A stretch of 50,662 nucleotides of DNA from positions 1 to 50,662 of the forward strand of contig JAFTVM010000046.1 in NCBI GenBank assembly GCA_017465745.1. The letters are read 5' to 3'. Under the pieces are notes generated by a model. That model was not told the origin of the DNA. It saw only the letters and a program-made list of their open reading frames with translations, and ran no database searches. Position numbers and translations under genes: made by a program. How positions within the stretch are numbered: the stretch's first letter is position 1; every line of letters starts with the position of its first letter. Source of the DNA: Oscillospiraceae bacterium (GTDB taxonomy: Bacteria > Bacillota > Clostridia > Oscillospirales > Oscillospiraceae). This document shows, piece by piece, positions 13,957 to 23,066 of this stretch.

Positions 13957-15279
13957 TCAGGAGACCTTTTCAGACTTGGTTTTGACGAAGCGCTCCAGAA
14001 CGGGGATCATCAGCACGCAGATGACCGCCGCAGTGAAGCCGCCGTTGTAAACGCAGAAGCCGCCGTGCATGTTGGGCACGCTGGTGACCAGCACATAGTG
14101 TGCCAGGCCTGCCACAGCCCCCCAGAACCAGCCGTAGCGGCTCGCCACAGGGCTCAGGCCGTTGGCGAAGCACAGGCCGATGGCGATGGCCTGGGCATTG
14201 ATGGTCATGGCGAAAGCGCCGCCGGCGAGGGAAGACAGCCAGCCGAAGACAAAGGAGCCAACCACGTAGCCCAGCATGATGGGCCAGACGTTGCCGGGAT
14301 GGGAGCCGGAGTTACAGGTGCACAGCATGCAGAAGATGATGCCCAGGGTGACACCGTTGAAGGACGCGCCGATGGCATTGTAGTAGGCCAGGATGAACAG
14401 GCCGTAGATGCCCACATTGGTCAGGAACACGGCCTTGCCCAGGGTGCCGGAGACGTTGCCCACATGATCCTTGGCACACAGCAGCTGCATATAGTCCTTG
14501 GGCTTGCAGCCCAGGGCGATGCCGCCCAGGACGCACAGGCCGAAGACGATGATGCAGAAGATGTTGACGGTGGACTGGGAAGCGATCTGCAGGGTCTCCG
14601 CGCCGGGAGCGGCGGGGAGGTCGACGCCCATGGTCTTGTACAGGGTGGCGTTCAGGAAGAAAGCCATGAGGCACACGGGAACGGCGGCGGAGTACAGGTC
14701 GAAGCCCTTGTGGACCTTGGGGGCGTGAGTCAGGCCGGCGGGCAGCAGGAAGCCGATGAACAGGCCCACGAGCAGAGTCACCACCAGGCCGGGCAGATTG
14801 AAGCCCACAGTCTCGGCGTTGGGGTAGCGCACCAGCAGATCGGAGATCAGGGGGGCGATGCCGGTGGAGAAGAGCATGGCGTTGGCATTGGCGGCCAGCT
14901 TTTCGCGCTTCACCAGGCAGTAGACCACCACACCCAGCACGGTGGGCCAGATGTTGATGATGTGCATGCCCCAGGAGCCGAAGCCGATGGTCAGAATGGT
15001 GGCAAAGGTGGACACATTGTTACAGGTGGCACCGGTGGCCACATAGATGCCCAGGCAGCACAGACCAACCAGACCCATGTTCAGGAAGGTGGCTGCATAG
15101 CCGCCCAGGGCGAAATAGTTGGTGGTGATCTTGCCGGGGTTGCTGAGGATGGTCCACAGGCCGGAGAGCATGGTGCCACGGTCGGGCATGCAGAATGCAC
15201 CCACGATGAAGCAGGCGGAAATAAACGCGAAGAACAGCTTCAGGAAGCTGGATTCGGAGAGGTTTTTGATTTTGTTCAT
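13957..15279 (-). CDS. DUF1576 polytopic membrane protein
   Basis: This 440-residue protein has some ten or more hydrophobic helices and glycine-rich loops (FGSWGMHIINIWPT, CNSGSHPGNVWPIMLG) that match the DUF1576 family of Clostridia. No transport activity is established for the family. It follows folD on the same strand, separated by a hairpin, and so ends a folate one-carbon cluster. A role in moving a one-carbon or related metabolite is possible but only suggested by position. Confidence 0.8.
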   Translation of the reverse strand: MNKIKNLSESSFLKLFFAFISACFIVGAFCMPDRGTMLSGLWTILSNPGKITTNYFALGGYAATFLNMGLVGLCCLGIYVATGATCNNVSTFATILTIGFGSWGMHIINIWPTVLGVVVYCLVKREKLAANANAMLFSTGIAPLISDLLVRYPNAETVGFNLPGLVVTLLVGLFIGFLLPAGLTHAPKVHKGFDLYSAAVPVCLMAFFLNATLYKTMGVDLPAAPGAETLQIASQSTVNIFCIIVFGLCVLGGIALGCKPKDYMQLLCAKDHVGNVSGTLGKAVFLTNVGIYGLFILAYYNAIGASFNGVTLGIIFCMLCTCNSGSHPGNVWPIMLGYVVGSFVFGWLSSLAGGAFAMTINAQAIAIGLCFANGLSPVASRYGWFWGAVAGLAHYVLVTSVPNMHGGFCVYNGGFTAAVICVLMIPVLERFVKTKSEKVS

Positions 15280-15300
15280 GGTGATACCTCGTAACGGAAA

Positions 15301-15326
15301 ACACGGACGGGCGTGCCCGTCCGTGT
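15301..15326 (-). terminator. Terminator or attenuator between folD and the DUF1576 gene
   Basis: ACACGGACGGGC (15301-15312) and GCCCGTCCGTGT (15315-15326) form a perfect 12-bp stem; leftward it exits into TTTTCCG. It may only partly end the folD transcript. Confidence 0.7.
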
Positions 15327-15341
15327 CGTGTTTTTATACGA

Positions 15342-16214
15342 TTAGACCTTTTCAGCGGCCTCCACCACGTGCTTCATCAGCACGGAGGTGGTGACGGCAC
15401 CGACGCCGCCGGGGACGGGGGTGATGGCCTCGACGATGGGCTCGACTTCGTCGAACACGCAGTCGCCGGACATGCCGCCCTTGCCCTTGGAGGTGATCTT
15501 CTCGGGGTTCCAGTTCATGGAGACGTCGATGACCACCTGGCCGGGACGGACGTAGTCAGCGGTCAGAGAGTTCAGTACGCCGGCTGCGGAGACGATGATG
15601 TCAGCGTTCTTGCAAACTTCCGCGGTGTTGACGGTCTTGGTGTGGCAGATGGTGACGGTGGCGTTCTTGGCCATCAGCATCATGGCAGCGGGCTTGCCCA
15701 CCACCAGGGAGCGGCCGATGACGACAGCGTTCTTGCCCTTGCAGTCGATGCCGTAGTGATCCAGGATCTCCATGCAGGCGGCGGGGGTGCAGGGGGCGTA
15801 GCCCAGGTCCTGGCCCTCGAAGACACCGGCGTTGGACATGTGAGTCATGGAGTCCACGTCCTTCTTGGGGTCCAGACGGTTGCAGATCTCGTCCTGGGCA
15901 GCCTTCAGGTGCTTGGGCAGGGGACGGAACATCAGAACGCCGTGGACGGAAGCGTCGGCGTTGACTTCGTCGATGACAGCCAGAACGTCTTCCTTGGAAG
16001 CGTCCTCGGGCAGGATGTAGTTCTTGACGGCGACGCCGACTTCCTCAGCGCGCTTGGTGGCACCCTTCTCGTAGCTCAGGTCAGAGGGGTTGGCACCCAG
16101 GCGGATGATGCCCAGGGTGGGGGTGACGCCCTTTTCGCGCAGGGCAGCGGTACGGGTCTGCAGGGAAGCAACCAGAGCTTCGTTGACTTCCTTGCCCAGC
16201 AGTCTCTTTGCCAT
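15342..16214 (-). CDS. folD: FolD-type methylenetetrahydrofolate dehydrogenase (variant)
   Basis: The 290-residue protein starts at the ATG that follows GGAGG by eight nucleotides. The catalytic Tyr and Lys (SYEKGATK) are present, as is the NADP-binding segment (VVIGRSLVVGKPAAMMLM) and a C-terminal PVPGGVGAVTTSVL. Two conserved signatures are altered: the usual QLPLP reads FRPLP, and DVDGFHP reads DVDSMTH. The Gln in the first motif is important for cyclohydrolase activity in characterised FolD proteins. Since fchA lies next to it, the enzyme may act mainly as the dehydrogenase. It belongs to the fhs-fchA-folD set. Confidence 0.88.
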   Translation of the reverse strand: MAKRLLGKEVNEALVASLQTRTAALREKGVTPTLGIIRLGANPSDLSYEKGATKRAEEVGVAVKNYILPEDASKEDVLAVIDEVNADASVHGVLMFRPLPKHLKAAQDEICNRLDPKKDVDSMTHMSNAGVFEGQDLGYAPCTPAACMEILDHYGIDCKGKNAVVIGRSLVVGKPAAMMLMAKNATVTICHTKTVNTAEVCKNADIIVSAAGVLNSLTADYVRPGQVVIDVSMNWNPEKITSKGKGGMSGDCVFDEVEPIVEAITPVPGGVGAVTTSVLMKHVVEAAEKV

Positions 16215-16248
16215 ATTAGTTTCCTCCAAATATTCATAAGGTGGTACT

Positions 16249-16363
16249 TGCCTCCCTCTCTGAGGGAGGTGCCCCGAAGGGGCGGAGGGAGTGTCCTATC
16301 AATGAAATGACACTCCCCCAGTCACGGCATATGCCGTGCCAGCCCCCTCAGAGAGGGGGCCAA
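16249..16363. repeat. MITE-like intergenic inverted repeat between fchA and folD
   Basis: TTGCCTCCCTCTCTGAGGG at the left end mirrors the complement of the right end (CTCAGAGAGGGGGCCAA) with a few mismatches. Internal palindromes GCCCCGAAGGGGC and CACGGCATATGCCGTG add further stems. At about 115 bp, with no coding capacity, it resembles the short inverted-repeat elements scattered between genes in Oscillospirales. It sits inside the operon and will fold in the mRNA. Confidence 0.75.
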
Positions 16364-16373
16364 GGGTGCAATA

Positions 16374-16994
16374 TTAAACGCCGAAACCTGCCTTGACGGT
16401 GTTGAAGATCTCGTCAGCCATGGGGCAGTACTTGGCCATCATGCCCAGTGCCTTGGCGTTCATCTCTTCAGCCACAGCCCGGTTCTTCAGGGTCTTGGTG
16501 TTGATAAAGACGTTCAGGGAAGCAGCCTGCAGGGCGGCCTTGCAGCACACGGCACCGCAGCCGGCGTCGGAAACAGCCAGACGGCTGCCCTTGGCGGCGA
16601 ACACGGCGATGGCTTCGATGGCCTCGCAGCACAGCTCCATGATCTTCATGGGGGTGGAGCAGGCGATGATGGTGGCCTCTTCCATGACGGCGTCACGGGT
16701 GGGGTCGTCCTTGGGGATGCCGTAAGCCTTGGCCAGGGGCAGGAAGTTGATCTCGTCCATCTCCACCTGGTTCAGAAGCTCCGTCTGCAGCGCGTCGCAC
16801 TTGGCCTTCAGGGCGATGATCTCGTCCTGGACGTCGGCGTACTTCTTCTTACCCACGGTCAGGGAGCCAACCATGTTGCCAAGAGCGGTGCCGATGGCGC
16901 CAACCAGAGCGGCAGCGCCGCCGCCGCCGGGAGCGGGCGCGTCGGATGCCAGAACTTCCACAAACTTGCGGCAGGTTTCCATAGTCATATCCAT
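16374..16994 (-). CDS. fchA: Methenyltetrahydrofolate cyclohydrolase / formimino-THF cyclodeaminase family protein
   Basis: The 206-residue protein starts at the ATG behind AAGGAG. It matches the FTCD cyclodeaminase-like all-helical domain (APAPGGGGAAALVGAIGTAL near the start, then KKKYADVQDE). Stand-alone proteins of this size include FchA, which hydrolyses methenyl-THF, and cyclodeaminases. Lying between fhs and folD, cyclohydrolase activity in the formate-to-methylene-THF route is the likelier role. Confidence 0.85.
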   Translation of the reverse strand: MDMTMETCRKFVEVLASDAPAPGGGGAAALVGAIGTALGNMVGSLTVGKKKYADVQDEIIALKAKCDALQTELLNQVEMDEINFLPLAKAYGIPKDDPTRDAVMEEATIIACSTPMKIMELCCEAIEAIAVFAAKGSRLAVSDAGCGAVCCKAALQAASLNVFINTKTLKNRAVAEEMNAKALGMMAKYCPMADEIFNTVKAGFGV

Positions 16995-17026
16995 AGGAAA
17001 ATTCTCCTTAATATGTAAATTTAAGA

Positions 17027-17056
17027 AAGGCACAGGCAGCTGCCTGCCTGTGCCTT
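17027..17056 (-). terminator. Hairpin between fhs and fchA
   Basis: AAGGCACAGGCAG (17027-17039) and CTGCCTGTGCCTT (17044-17056) form a 13-bp stem with a 4-nt loop; leftward it runs into TTCTTAAATTT. It probably reduces read-through from fhs to fchA. Confidence 0.7.
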
Positions 17057-17067
17057 GGTGTCAATAA

Positions 17068-18879
17068 TTAGAACAGGCCGGAAACCTTGCCGGTTTCGGT
17101 GTCGATGTCAACCTTGCGGTATGCGGGGCTTGCAGCGGTGCCGGGCATCATGGAGATGGTACCAGCCATGGGGCACAGGAACTTTGCGCCGCCGTACTCC
17201 AGAATGTCGCGGACGAACAGACGCCAGCCGGTGGGGACGCCCTTCTTGGTGGGATCGTCGGACAGGGACAGGTGGGTCTTGACCATCATGGTGCAGTAGT
17301 CAGCGTACTTGGGATCGGACTCGAAGCGCTGAGCCTTCTCGGTGGCCAGAGGTGCCCAGTCGACGCCGTCGGCGCCGTAGACTTCCTTGGCGATCAGCTC
17401 CACGCGCTGACGCAGAGGCATCTCCAGATCGTACAGGAACTTGACTTCGTTCTTGGACTCACAAGCCTCGACAACGACCTGAGCCAGCTCAGCAGCGCCT
17501 TCGCCGCCGTAACGCCAGTGGTTGGACTCGGCGCAGCGGATGCCCTTCTCAGCGCACAGCTTCTTCAGCAGAGCCACTTCGGCGTCGGTATCGGTGTAGA
17601 AGCGGTTGATGCAGACGACGGGCGTGATGCCGGACTTCTTGATGGTGTTGACGTGGTGGAACAGGTTGCAGGTACCCTTCTCCAGCAGTTCCAGGTTCTC
17701 CTCGGTGTACTCCTTGGGCAGGGGGGCGCCGGGGGTGACCTTGGGGCCGCCGCCGTGCATCTTCAGGGAGCGGACGGTAGCAACCAGGACGGAGACGTTG
17801 GGAGTCAGACCGGACAGACGGGTCTTGACGTTCCAGAACTTCTCGAAGCCGATGTCGGCAGCGAAGCCGGACTCGGTGACATGGTAGTCAAACAGCTTCA
17901 GAGCCAGACGGTCGGAAATGACGGAGGACTGGCCGATGGCGATGTTTGCGAAGGGACCGGCGTGGATCAGAACGGGCTGATGCTCGACGGAGTAGCACAT
18001 GGTGGGGTTGATGGCGTTACGCATCCATGCTGCCATAGCGCCGGCAACTTCCAGATCCTCGGTGGTGACAGGCTCGCCGGACTTGGAGTAAGCCACGACG
18101 ATCTTGCCGATACGCTCGCGCAGATCCTTCAGATCCTTGGCGACAGCCAGGATAGCCATCAGCTCGGAGCCGACAGCGATGCCGAACTTGGACTCCATCA
18201 TGAAGCCGTCCAGACGGCCGCCGATGCCGATGATGATGTTACGCAGGGACTGTGCGCAGAAGTCGATGATCCAGCCCATCTCCACACGCTTGGGGTCGAT
18301 GTCCAGACGCTTCAGGCCCTTCTTGGCCAGCCACTCGTCGGTGTTGTTGCGCTCGTGCTGCATACGGGCGGTCAGAGCCACCATAGCCAGGTTGTGCGCG
18401 TTCATAATATCGTTAATGTCGCCGGTCAGGCCCAGGGAGAACTCGGTCATGGGCATCAGCAGCGCGTTGCCGCCGCCTGCTGCGGTACCCTTAACGTTCA
18501 TGGTGGGGCCGCCGGAGGGCTGACGCAGAGCGCCGCCGGCATTCTTGCCGATGTAGCCCAGGCCTTCGATCAGACCCAGAGAAACAGTGGACTTACCCTC
18601 GCCGAAGGGGGTGGGGGTAACAGCGGTGACCTCGATGAACTTGCCGTCGGGCTTATCCTTCAGACGGTTCATGACCTTGATGAAGTCGATCTTGGGGGTC
18701 TTGCCGTAGGGGATGATCTCCTCGGGCAGCAGGCCCAGCTTCTCGCGGAAGAAGTCCACGGAGGGCAGGGTCTTCTCAGCTTCCTCAGCGATCTGCCAGT
18801 CCTTGTAGACGGTGGGGTCCAGGGTCACGCGGCCGGTGACGGGATCTACGTACTTGCCATCAACAAAATTGATTGCCAT
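17068..18879 (-). CDS. fhs: Formate-tetrahydrofolate ligase
   Basis: The 603-residue protein is longer than the typical 555-560 through an N-terminal extension of about 45 residues. The ATP-binding loop [11 protein letters not shown] and the downstream [19 protein letters not shown] segment are diagnostic. It makes 10-formyl-THF from formate, THF and ATP. It is first in the fhs-fchA-folD cluster, behind a strong promoter and a structured leader. The set can feed purine synthesis or formate assimilation; no other Wood-Ljungdahl gene is in the window. Confidence 0.96.
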   Translation of the reverse strand: MAINFVDGKYVDPVTGRVTLDPTVYKDWQIAEEAEKTLPSVDFFREKLGLLPEEIIPYGKTPKIDFIKVMNRLKDKPDGKFIEVTAVTPTPFGEGKSTVSLGLIEGLGYIGKNAGGALRQPSGGPTMNVKGTAAGGGNALLMPMTEFSLGLTGDINDIMNAHNLAMVALTARMQHERNNTDEWLAKKGLKRLDIDPKRVEMGWIIDFCAQSLRNIIIGIGGRLDGFMMESKFGIAVGSELMAILAVAKDLKDLRERIGKIVVAYSKSGEPVTTEDLEVAGAMAAWMRNAINPTMCYSVEHQPVLIHAGPFANIAIGQSSVISDRLALKLFDYHVTESGFAADIGFEKFWNVKTRLSGLTPNVSVLVATVRSLKMHGGGPKVTPGAPLPKEYTEENLELLEKGTCNLFHHVNTIKKSGITPVVCINRFYTDTDAEVALLKKLCAEKGIRCAESNHWRYGGEGAAELAQVVVEACESKNEVKFLYDLEMPLRQRVELIAKEVYGADGVDWAPLATEKAQRFESDPKYADYCTMMVKTHLSLSDDPTKKGVPTGWRLFVRDILEYGGAKFLCPMAGTISMMPGTAASPAYRKVDIDTETGKVSGLF

Positions 18880-19009
18880 AGTTGTTTTCCTCCTTTAAGG
18901 AATCCCAGGGGGTCTTAACTATCCGCCCTGGGGTATATGATTTGTCGGCGCCGCACTCTTCTACTTTCGTGATTACCGGCGCCGCATATCGATAATTGTT
19001 TATCGGTAC
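18880..19009 (-). promoter_or_regulatory. Structured 5' leader of fhs
   Basis: About 130 nt lie between the promoter and the fhs ATG. The octamer palindrome CGGCGCCG occurs twice (18946-18953, 18977-18984) and can pair with itself or between copies. Closer to the gene, CCCAGGG and CCCTGGG (around 18904-18933) form a hairpin just ahead of AAAGGAGG. I compared it with the THF and ZTP riboswitch consensus sequences as I know them and found no match. Confidence 0.5.
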
Positions 19010-19044
19010 AGGAGAATTGTACCATTCCTGAATCGATAAGTCAA
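18990..19044 (-). promoter_or_regulatory. fhs promoter with TTATCGAT-type inverted repeats
   Basis: Leftward, TTGACT (19039-19044) and TACAAT (19016-19021) are 17 bp apart. TTATCGAT lies between the two boxes, and a perfect inverted repeat CGATAA/TTATCG (18990-18995 and 19000-19005) covers the expected start site. The repeated TTATCG half-sites look like a repressor operator. Confidence 0.65.
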
Positions 19045-19101
19045 TATCTATTGGTAAAAAATGGGAACAGAATGTTATTTTGTACAACTAACAGAATTTT
19101 A

Positions 19102-19127
19102 GGCGCAGCGGGGAGTCCCGCTGCGCC
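19102..19127 (-). terminator. Hairpin after the trigger-factor-like gene
   Basis: GGCGCAGCGGG (19102-19112) and CCCGCTGCGCC (19117-19127), 11-bp stem, leftward into TAAAATTCTG. The U-tract is poor. Confidence 0.55.
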
Positions 19128-19134
19128 ATATTGC

Positions 19135-20088
19135 TTATTCGGCGTCGGAGGTGAAGGTGATCTCGGCGGTGTCCCGCAGCAGGCGCATGGCCTTGCTCAT
19201 CAGGACGCTGCGGATGATGGCAGCCTCCAGCTGGGCATCGTAGTGCTCGCGCAGCTGCTCCACGGTGATGCCGTTCTGGCGGGCGATGACAGCGCAGGCC
19301 TGGGCGATGTCAGCTTCCTCAGCCGTCAGATTTTCCAGCTCCACGATCAGGTCCACAGCGGCCTGCATGCGGATGGTGTTCTCGGCGGTGGGGACCACAT
19401 CGGCGCGGATCTTCTCCTCGGTGGTGCCCATAAACTGGCAGTACATGGCCAGGTCCAGGCCCTGCTGTGCCAGCTGTGCCTTCAGGATGTTGATCTGCTC
19501 GTCAACGGCAGCGCTGCGCTGATCCTCGGAAACTTCAAACTCCAGGGAATCGGCGGCCATCCGCAGCAGATGATCCTGCAGGTCCATCTCGCCCCGCTCG
19601 TCGGCGTAGGCCTGGAGGGACTGGCCCAGCTTCTGGCGCATTTCCTCGAAGGTGTCACAGCCACCGACTTCCTTGGCGAAGGTATCGTCCAGGTCATAGG
19701 CGGTCTTAACGCGGATCTCATGGATGGTGCAGTGGAATTCGGCGTCCTTGCCGGCCAGACCCTCGTGGTACTGCTGGGGGAAGGTGACCTTCACGATGAC
19801 CTTTTCCTCGGGGACCTTGTCCACCAGCTGCTCCTCGAAGCCGGGGATGAACATGCCGCTGCCCAGCACCAGGGTCTGGTTCTCGGCGGTGCCGCCTGCG
19901 AACTGCTCGCCGTCGCAGAAGCCGGCGTAGTCCAGGACCACCTCGTCGCCCAGCTGGGTGGCACGGTCCTTGATAACGGCGATGCGGGGGTTCTGCTGCT
20001 GCAGACGCTGGATGTTGCGGTCGATCTCGGCGTCGGTGATGATGTGACGCTCCAGGGTGGCCTTCAGGCCGCGGTAGGTAAAGCTCAT
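19135..20088 (-). CDS. Trigger-factor-like chaperone without the ribosome-binding domain
   Basis: The 317-residue protein has an FKBP-type PPIase domain at about 45-130 (GDEVVLDYAGFCDGEQFAGG, GSGMFIPGFEEQLV) and a trigger-factor C-terminal chaperone domain at about 135-310. Normal trigger factor is about 430 residues and begins with a ribosome-binding domain bearing the GFRxGKxP signature; that domain is wholly absent. It would act off the ribosome as a holdase or prolyl isomerase. The ATG lies 15 bp after a ribbon-helix-helix gene, so the two form a small operon. Confidence 0.85.
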   Translation of the reverse strand: MSFTYRGLKATLERHIITDAEIDRNIQRLQQQNPRIAVIKDRATQLGDEVVLDYAGFCDGEQFAGGTAENQTLVLGSGMFIPGFEEQLVDKVPEEKVIVKVTFPQQYHEGLAGKDAEFHCTIHEIRVKTAYDLDDTFAKEVGGCDTFEEMRQKLGQSLQAYADERGEMDLQDHLLRMAADSLEFEVSEDQRSAAVDEQINILKAQLAQQGLDLAMYCQFMGTTEEKIRADVVPTAENTIRMQAAVDLIVELENLTAEEADIAQACAVIARQNGITVEQLREHYDAQLEAAIIRSVLMSKAMRLLRDTAEITFTSDAE

Positions 20089-20103
20089 ATCTTATGGTTC
20101 CTT

Positions 20104-20307
20104 TCAATTCTTTCTTGTGGGTTTGACGTTTACGTCCGGAGCGATATTCCCTTCAATGGCACCATGCTCGGCTTCAAAAGCCTTGATATTCTCTCGGACC
20201 AGTACCAGAATATGGCTGTTGACGCTGCGGCCCTCGTAATCTGCTACGAAGCCGATTTTCTCCAGCATTTCCTCTTCAATTCGGATAGATACACTTTTTA
20301 CTGCCAT
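20104..20307 (-). CDS. Ribbon-helix-helix domain protein
   Basis: The 67-residue protein starts at the ATG about six nucleotides after GAGGTG. SVSIRIEEEMLEKIGFVADYEGRSVNSHILVLV... is a ribbon-helix-helix (Arc/MetJ-type) core: beta strand, helix, and a turn with SVN before the second helix. Such proteins bind palindromic DNA as dimers, often their own promoter. It precedes the trigger-factor-like gene, and an 8-3-8 palindrome lies in the divergent promoter region. No toxin partner is evident. Confidence 0.75.
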   Translation of the reverse strand: MAVKSVSIRIEEEMLEKIGFVADYEGRSVNSHILVLVRENIKAFEAEHGAIEGNIAPDVNVKPTRKN

Positions 20308-20359
20308 AAACACACCTCGTTCGGATATATTGTGTGTTTATTTTATGTTTTCGGTATGT

Positions 20360-20392
20360 TACAATGCGGATAATAGATATATTGTATATCTA
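20360..20392 (+). promoter_or_regulatory. Divergent promoter region with a palindromic operator
   Basis: TAGATATA (20374-20381), TTG, TATATCTA (20385-20392) is a perfect inverted repeat just downstream of TACAAT (20360-20365), the probable -10 for the small rightward gene. The palindrome would cover the start site. A related ATATATTGT lies near 20320 on the other promoter's side. Confidence 0.55.
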
Positions 20393-20419
20393 TAAAATCC
20401 GAAGACAGGAGAAAACATA

Positions 20420-20641
20420 ATGCGCAAGAAAAAGCTGGACCGCATAATCGAGCAGATTGCCCGTCAGGAGCACTCCACATCGGAATATGTACGCAGGGAG
20501 ATGCAGCGCGCCTTGGATGAAGCCCAAGCCAGTACCGATCCTGTGGTGCAGGCCCGCTGGAAAACGATTCCTCACAAAGGCGAAAAAGCTACTCTGGAAG
20601 AATTTATCGAATACAGTGCCGCACGAGTGAATGGAATATAG
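20420..20641 (+). CDS. Small conserved Clostridia protein of unknown function
   Basis: The 73-residue protein starts after ACAGGAG. The N-terminus is basic and helical (RKKKLDRIIEQIARQEHSTS, then EYVRREMQRALDEA), followed by DPVVQARWKTIPHKGEKATLEEFIEY. Proteins of this pattern are frequent in Clostridia and carry uncertain names, sometimes mentioning Spo0A. I know of no function for them. It is divergent from the ribbon-helix-helix gene. Confidence 0.7.
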   Translation: MRKKKLDRIIEQIARQEHSTSEYVRREMQRALDEAQASTDPVVQARWKTIPHKGEKATLEEFIEYSAARVNGI

Positions 20642-20690
20642 TGATGTTGTGACACAAAATCACATCGCCGCAGGCGATCATCTTACGAAA

Positions 20691-20723
20691 AACGCCCCTC
20701 CGATTCCTCGTCGGAGGGGCGTT
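20691..20723 (-). terminator. Intrinsic terminator of groES-groEL
   Basis: AACGCCCCTCCGA (20691-20703) and TCGGAGGGGCGTT (20711-20723). Leftward transcripts leave the 13-bp stem into TTTCG. It may also stop the small rightward gene. Confidence 0.85.
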
Positions 20724-20739
20724 TGCGGGTTATTATATA

Positions 20740-22380
<1,641 letters not shown>

Positions 22381-22388
22381 TTACCTCC

Positions 22389-22664
22389 TCAGTCGGTGAC
22401 GACAGCCAGGACGTCGTCCTGCTTGACGAACTTGTAGTCGACCTTATCCAGGGTGATGTCGGTGCCGACAAACTTGCTGACGACCACGCGGTCGCCGGCC
22501 TTGATCAGCATCTCCACGTCCTTGGTGCCGGGGCCGGCAGAGACGACCTCGTAGATGGCGGGCTTTTCCTTGGTGGCGGTGGCCAGAATGATGCCGCCGA
22601 CGCTGGTTTCCTGGGCCTCATACTGCTTGAGCAGGATGTTGTCGGCCATAGGCTTGAGTTTCAT
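22389..22664 (-). CDS. groS: Co-chaperonin GroES
   Basis: The 91-residue lid protein has the mobile loop (EAQETSVGGIILA) and the C-terminal VLAVV. It starts behind GGAGGAATTCAC. It is first in the groES-groEL operon, downstream of CIRCE. Confidence 0.97.
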   Translation of the reverse strand: MKLKPMADNILLKQYEAQETSVGGIILATATKEKPAIYEVVSAGPGTKDVEMLIKAGDRVVVSKFVGTDITLDKVDYKFVKQDDVLAVVTD

Positions 22665-22735
22665 GTGAATTCCTCCATATACAAAATGTATTTAGATGGC
22701 GGGTAGGGAAGTCCCTCCCGCGTTTGTCTACTTGT

Positions 22736-22762
22736 TTAGCACTCTTTATTCCTGAGTGCTAA
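22736..22762 (-). promoter_or_regulatory. CIRCE element (HrcA operator)
   Basis: TTAGCACTC, nine bases, GAGTGCTAA is a perfect 9-N9-9 CIRCE. It lies between the -10 and the groES start and so represses the operon when bound by HrcA. Confidence 0.97.
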
Positions 22763-22765
22763 CAT

Positions 22766-22794
22766 ATCATAACCCACACACGCCAAAATTGCAA
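22766..22794 (-). promoter_or_regulatory. groES-groEL promoter
   Basis: Leftward TTGCAA (22789-22794), 17-bp spacer, TATGAT (22766-22771). A TTGACA further upstream is too far from this -10. Confidence 0.7.
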
Positions 22795-23005
22795 GAGGTA
22801 TTTGTCAATTTTTACGTAAATAATTTGTGAACCTTGACGAGGGGGACGCAATTGCAGGGGACGGATTCCCCGCCCCCCGGATGGGTATACGATAACGCGG
22901 CAATAAACAGCAAGGAAAATGCAGTTGCTTGTTTGGCATCATCGGATTGGAAACGATTACTTAGTGAATTTGATGAAATATCTTTGGAAAATACTGGATT
23001 CGCTC

Positions 23006-23034
23006 TTGCTTTTTGTGCGATATTGCTTTATAAT
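23006..23034 (+). promoter_or_regulatory. Promoter of the MinD-like gene
   Basis: TTGCTT (23006-23011), 17 bp, TATAAT (23029-23034); the gene starts 33 bp downstream. The 22800-23005 interval shows no convincing gene. Confidence 0.7.
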
Positions 23035-23066
23035 GAACCCAAATAGACTGAATGGAGGCGGCAAAA

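Noticed and set aside
13951-15294. Long rightward frame opposite the DUF1576 gene
   Set aside because: It is a Gly, His, Gln and Asp-rich shadow of a GC-rich gene, typical of the antisense frame; the leftward frame has membrane helices, a family match and a good start.
16249-16363. CRISPR-like repeats
   Set aside because: Only one set of inverted arms without regularly spaced direct repeats; no spacers and no cas gene anywhere in the window.
17272-18918. 548-residue rightward frame opposite fhs
   Set aside because: Antisense shadow of fhs with Val/Asp/Gly/His bias and no ribosome site.
18880-19009. THF or ZTP riboswitch before fhs
   Set aside because: Gene context fits, but the conserved core sequences of either class, as I know them, are not found.
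20104-20641. Toxin-antitoxin pair formed by the RHH protein and the divergent 73-residue protein
   Set aside because: The genes are divergent, the second protein has no toxin fold features, and the RHH gene is paired with a chaperone gene instead.
22834-23046. 70-residue frame upstream of the MinD-like gene
   Set aside because: It covers the promoter of that gene, has no ribosome site and no coding-like composition.
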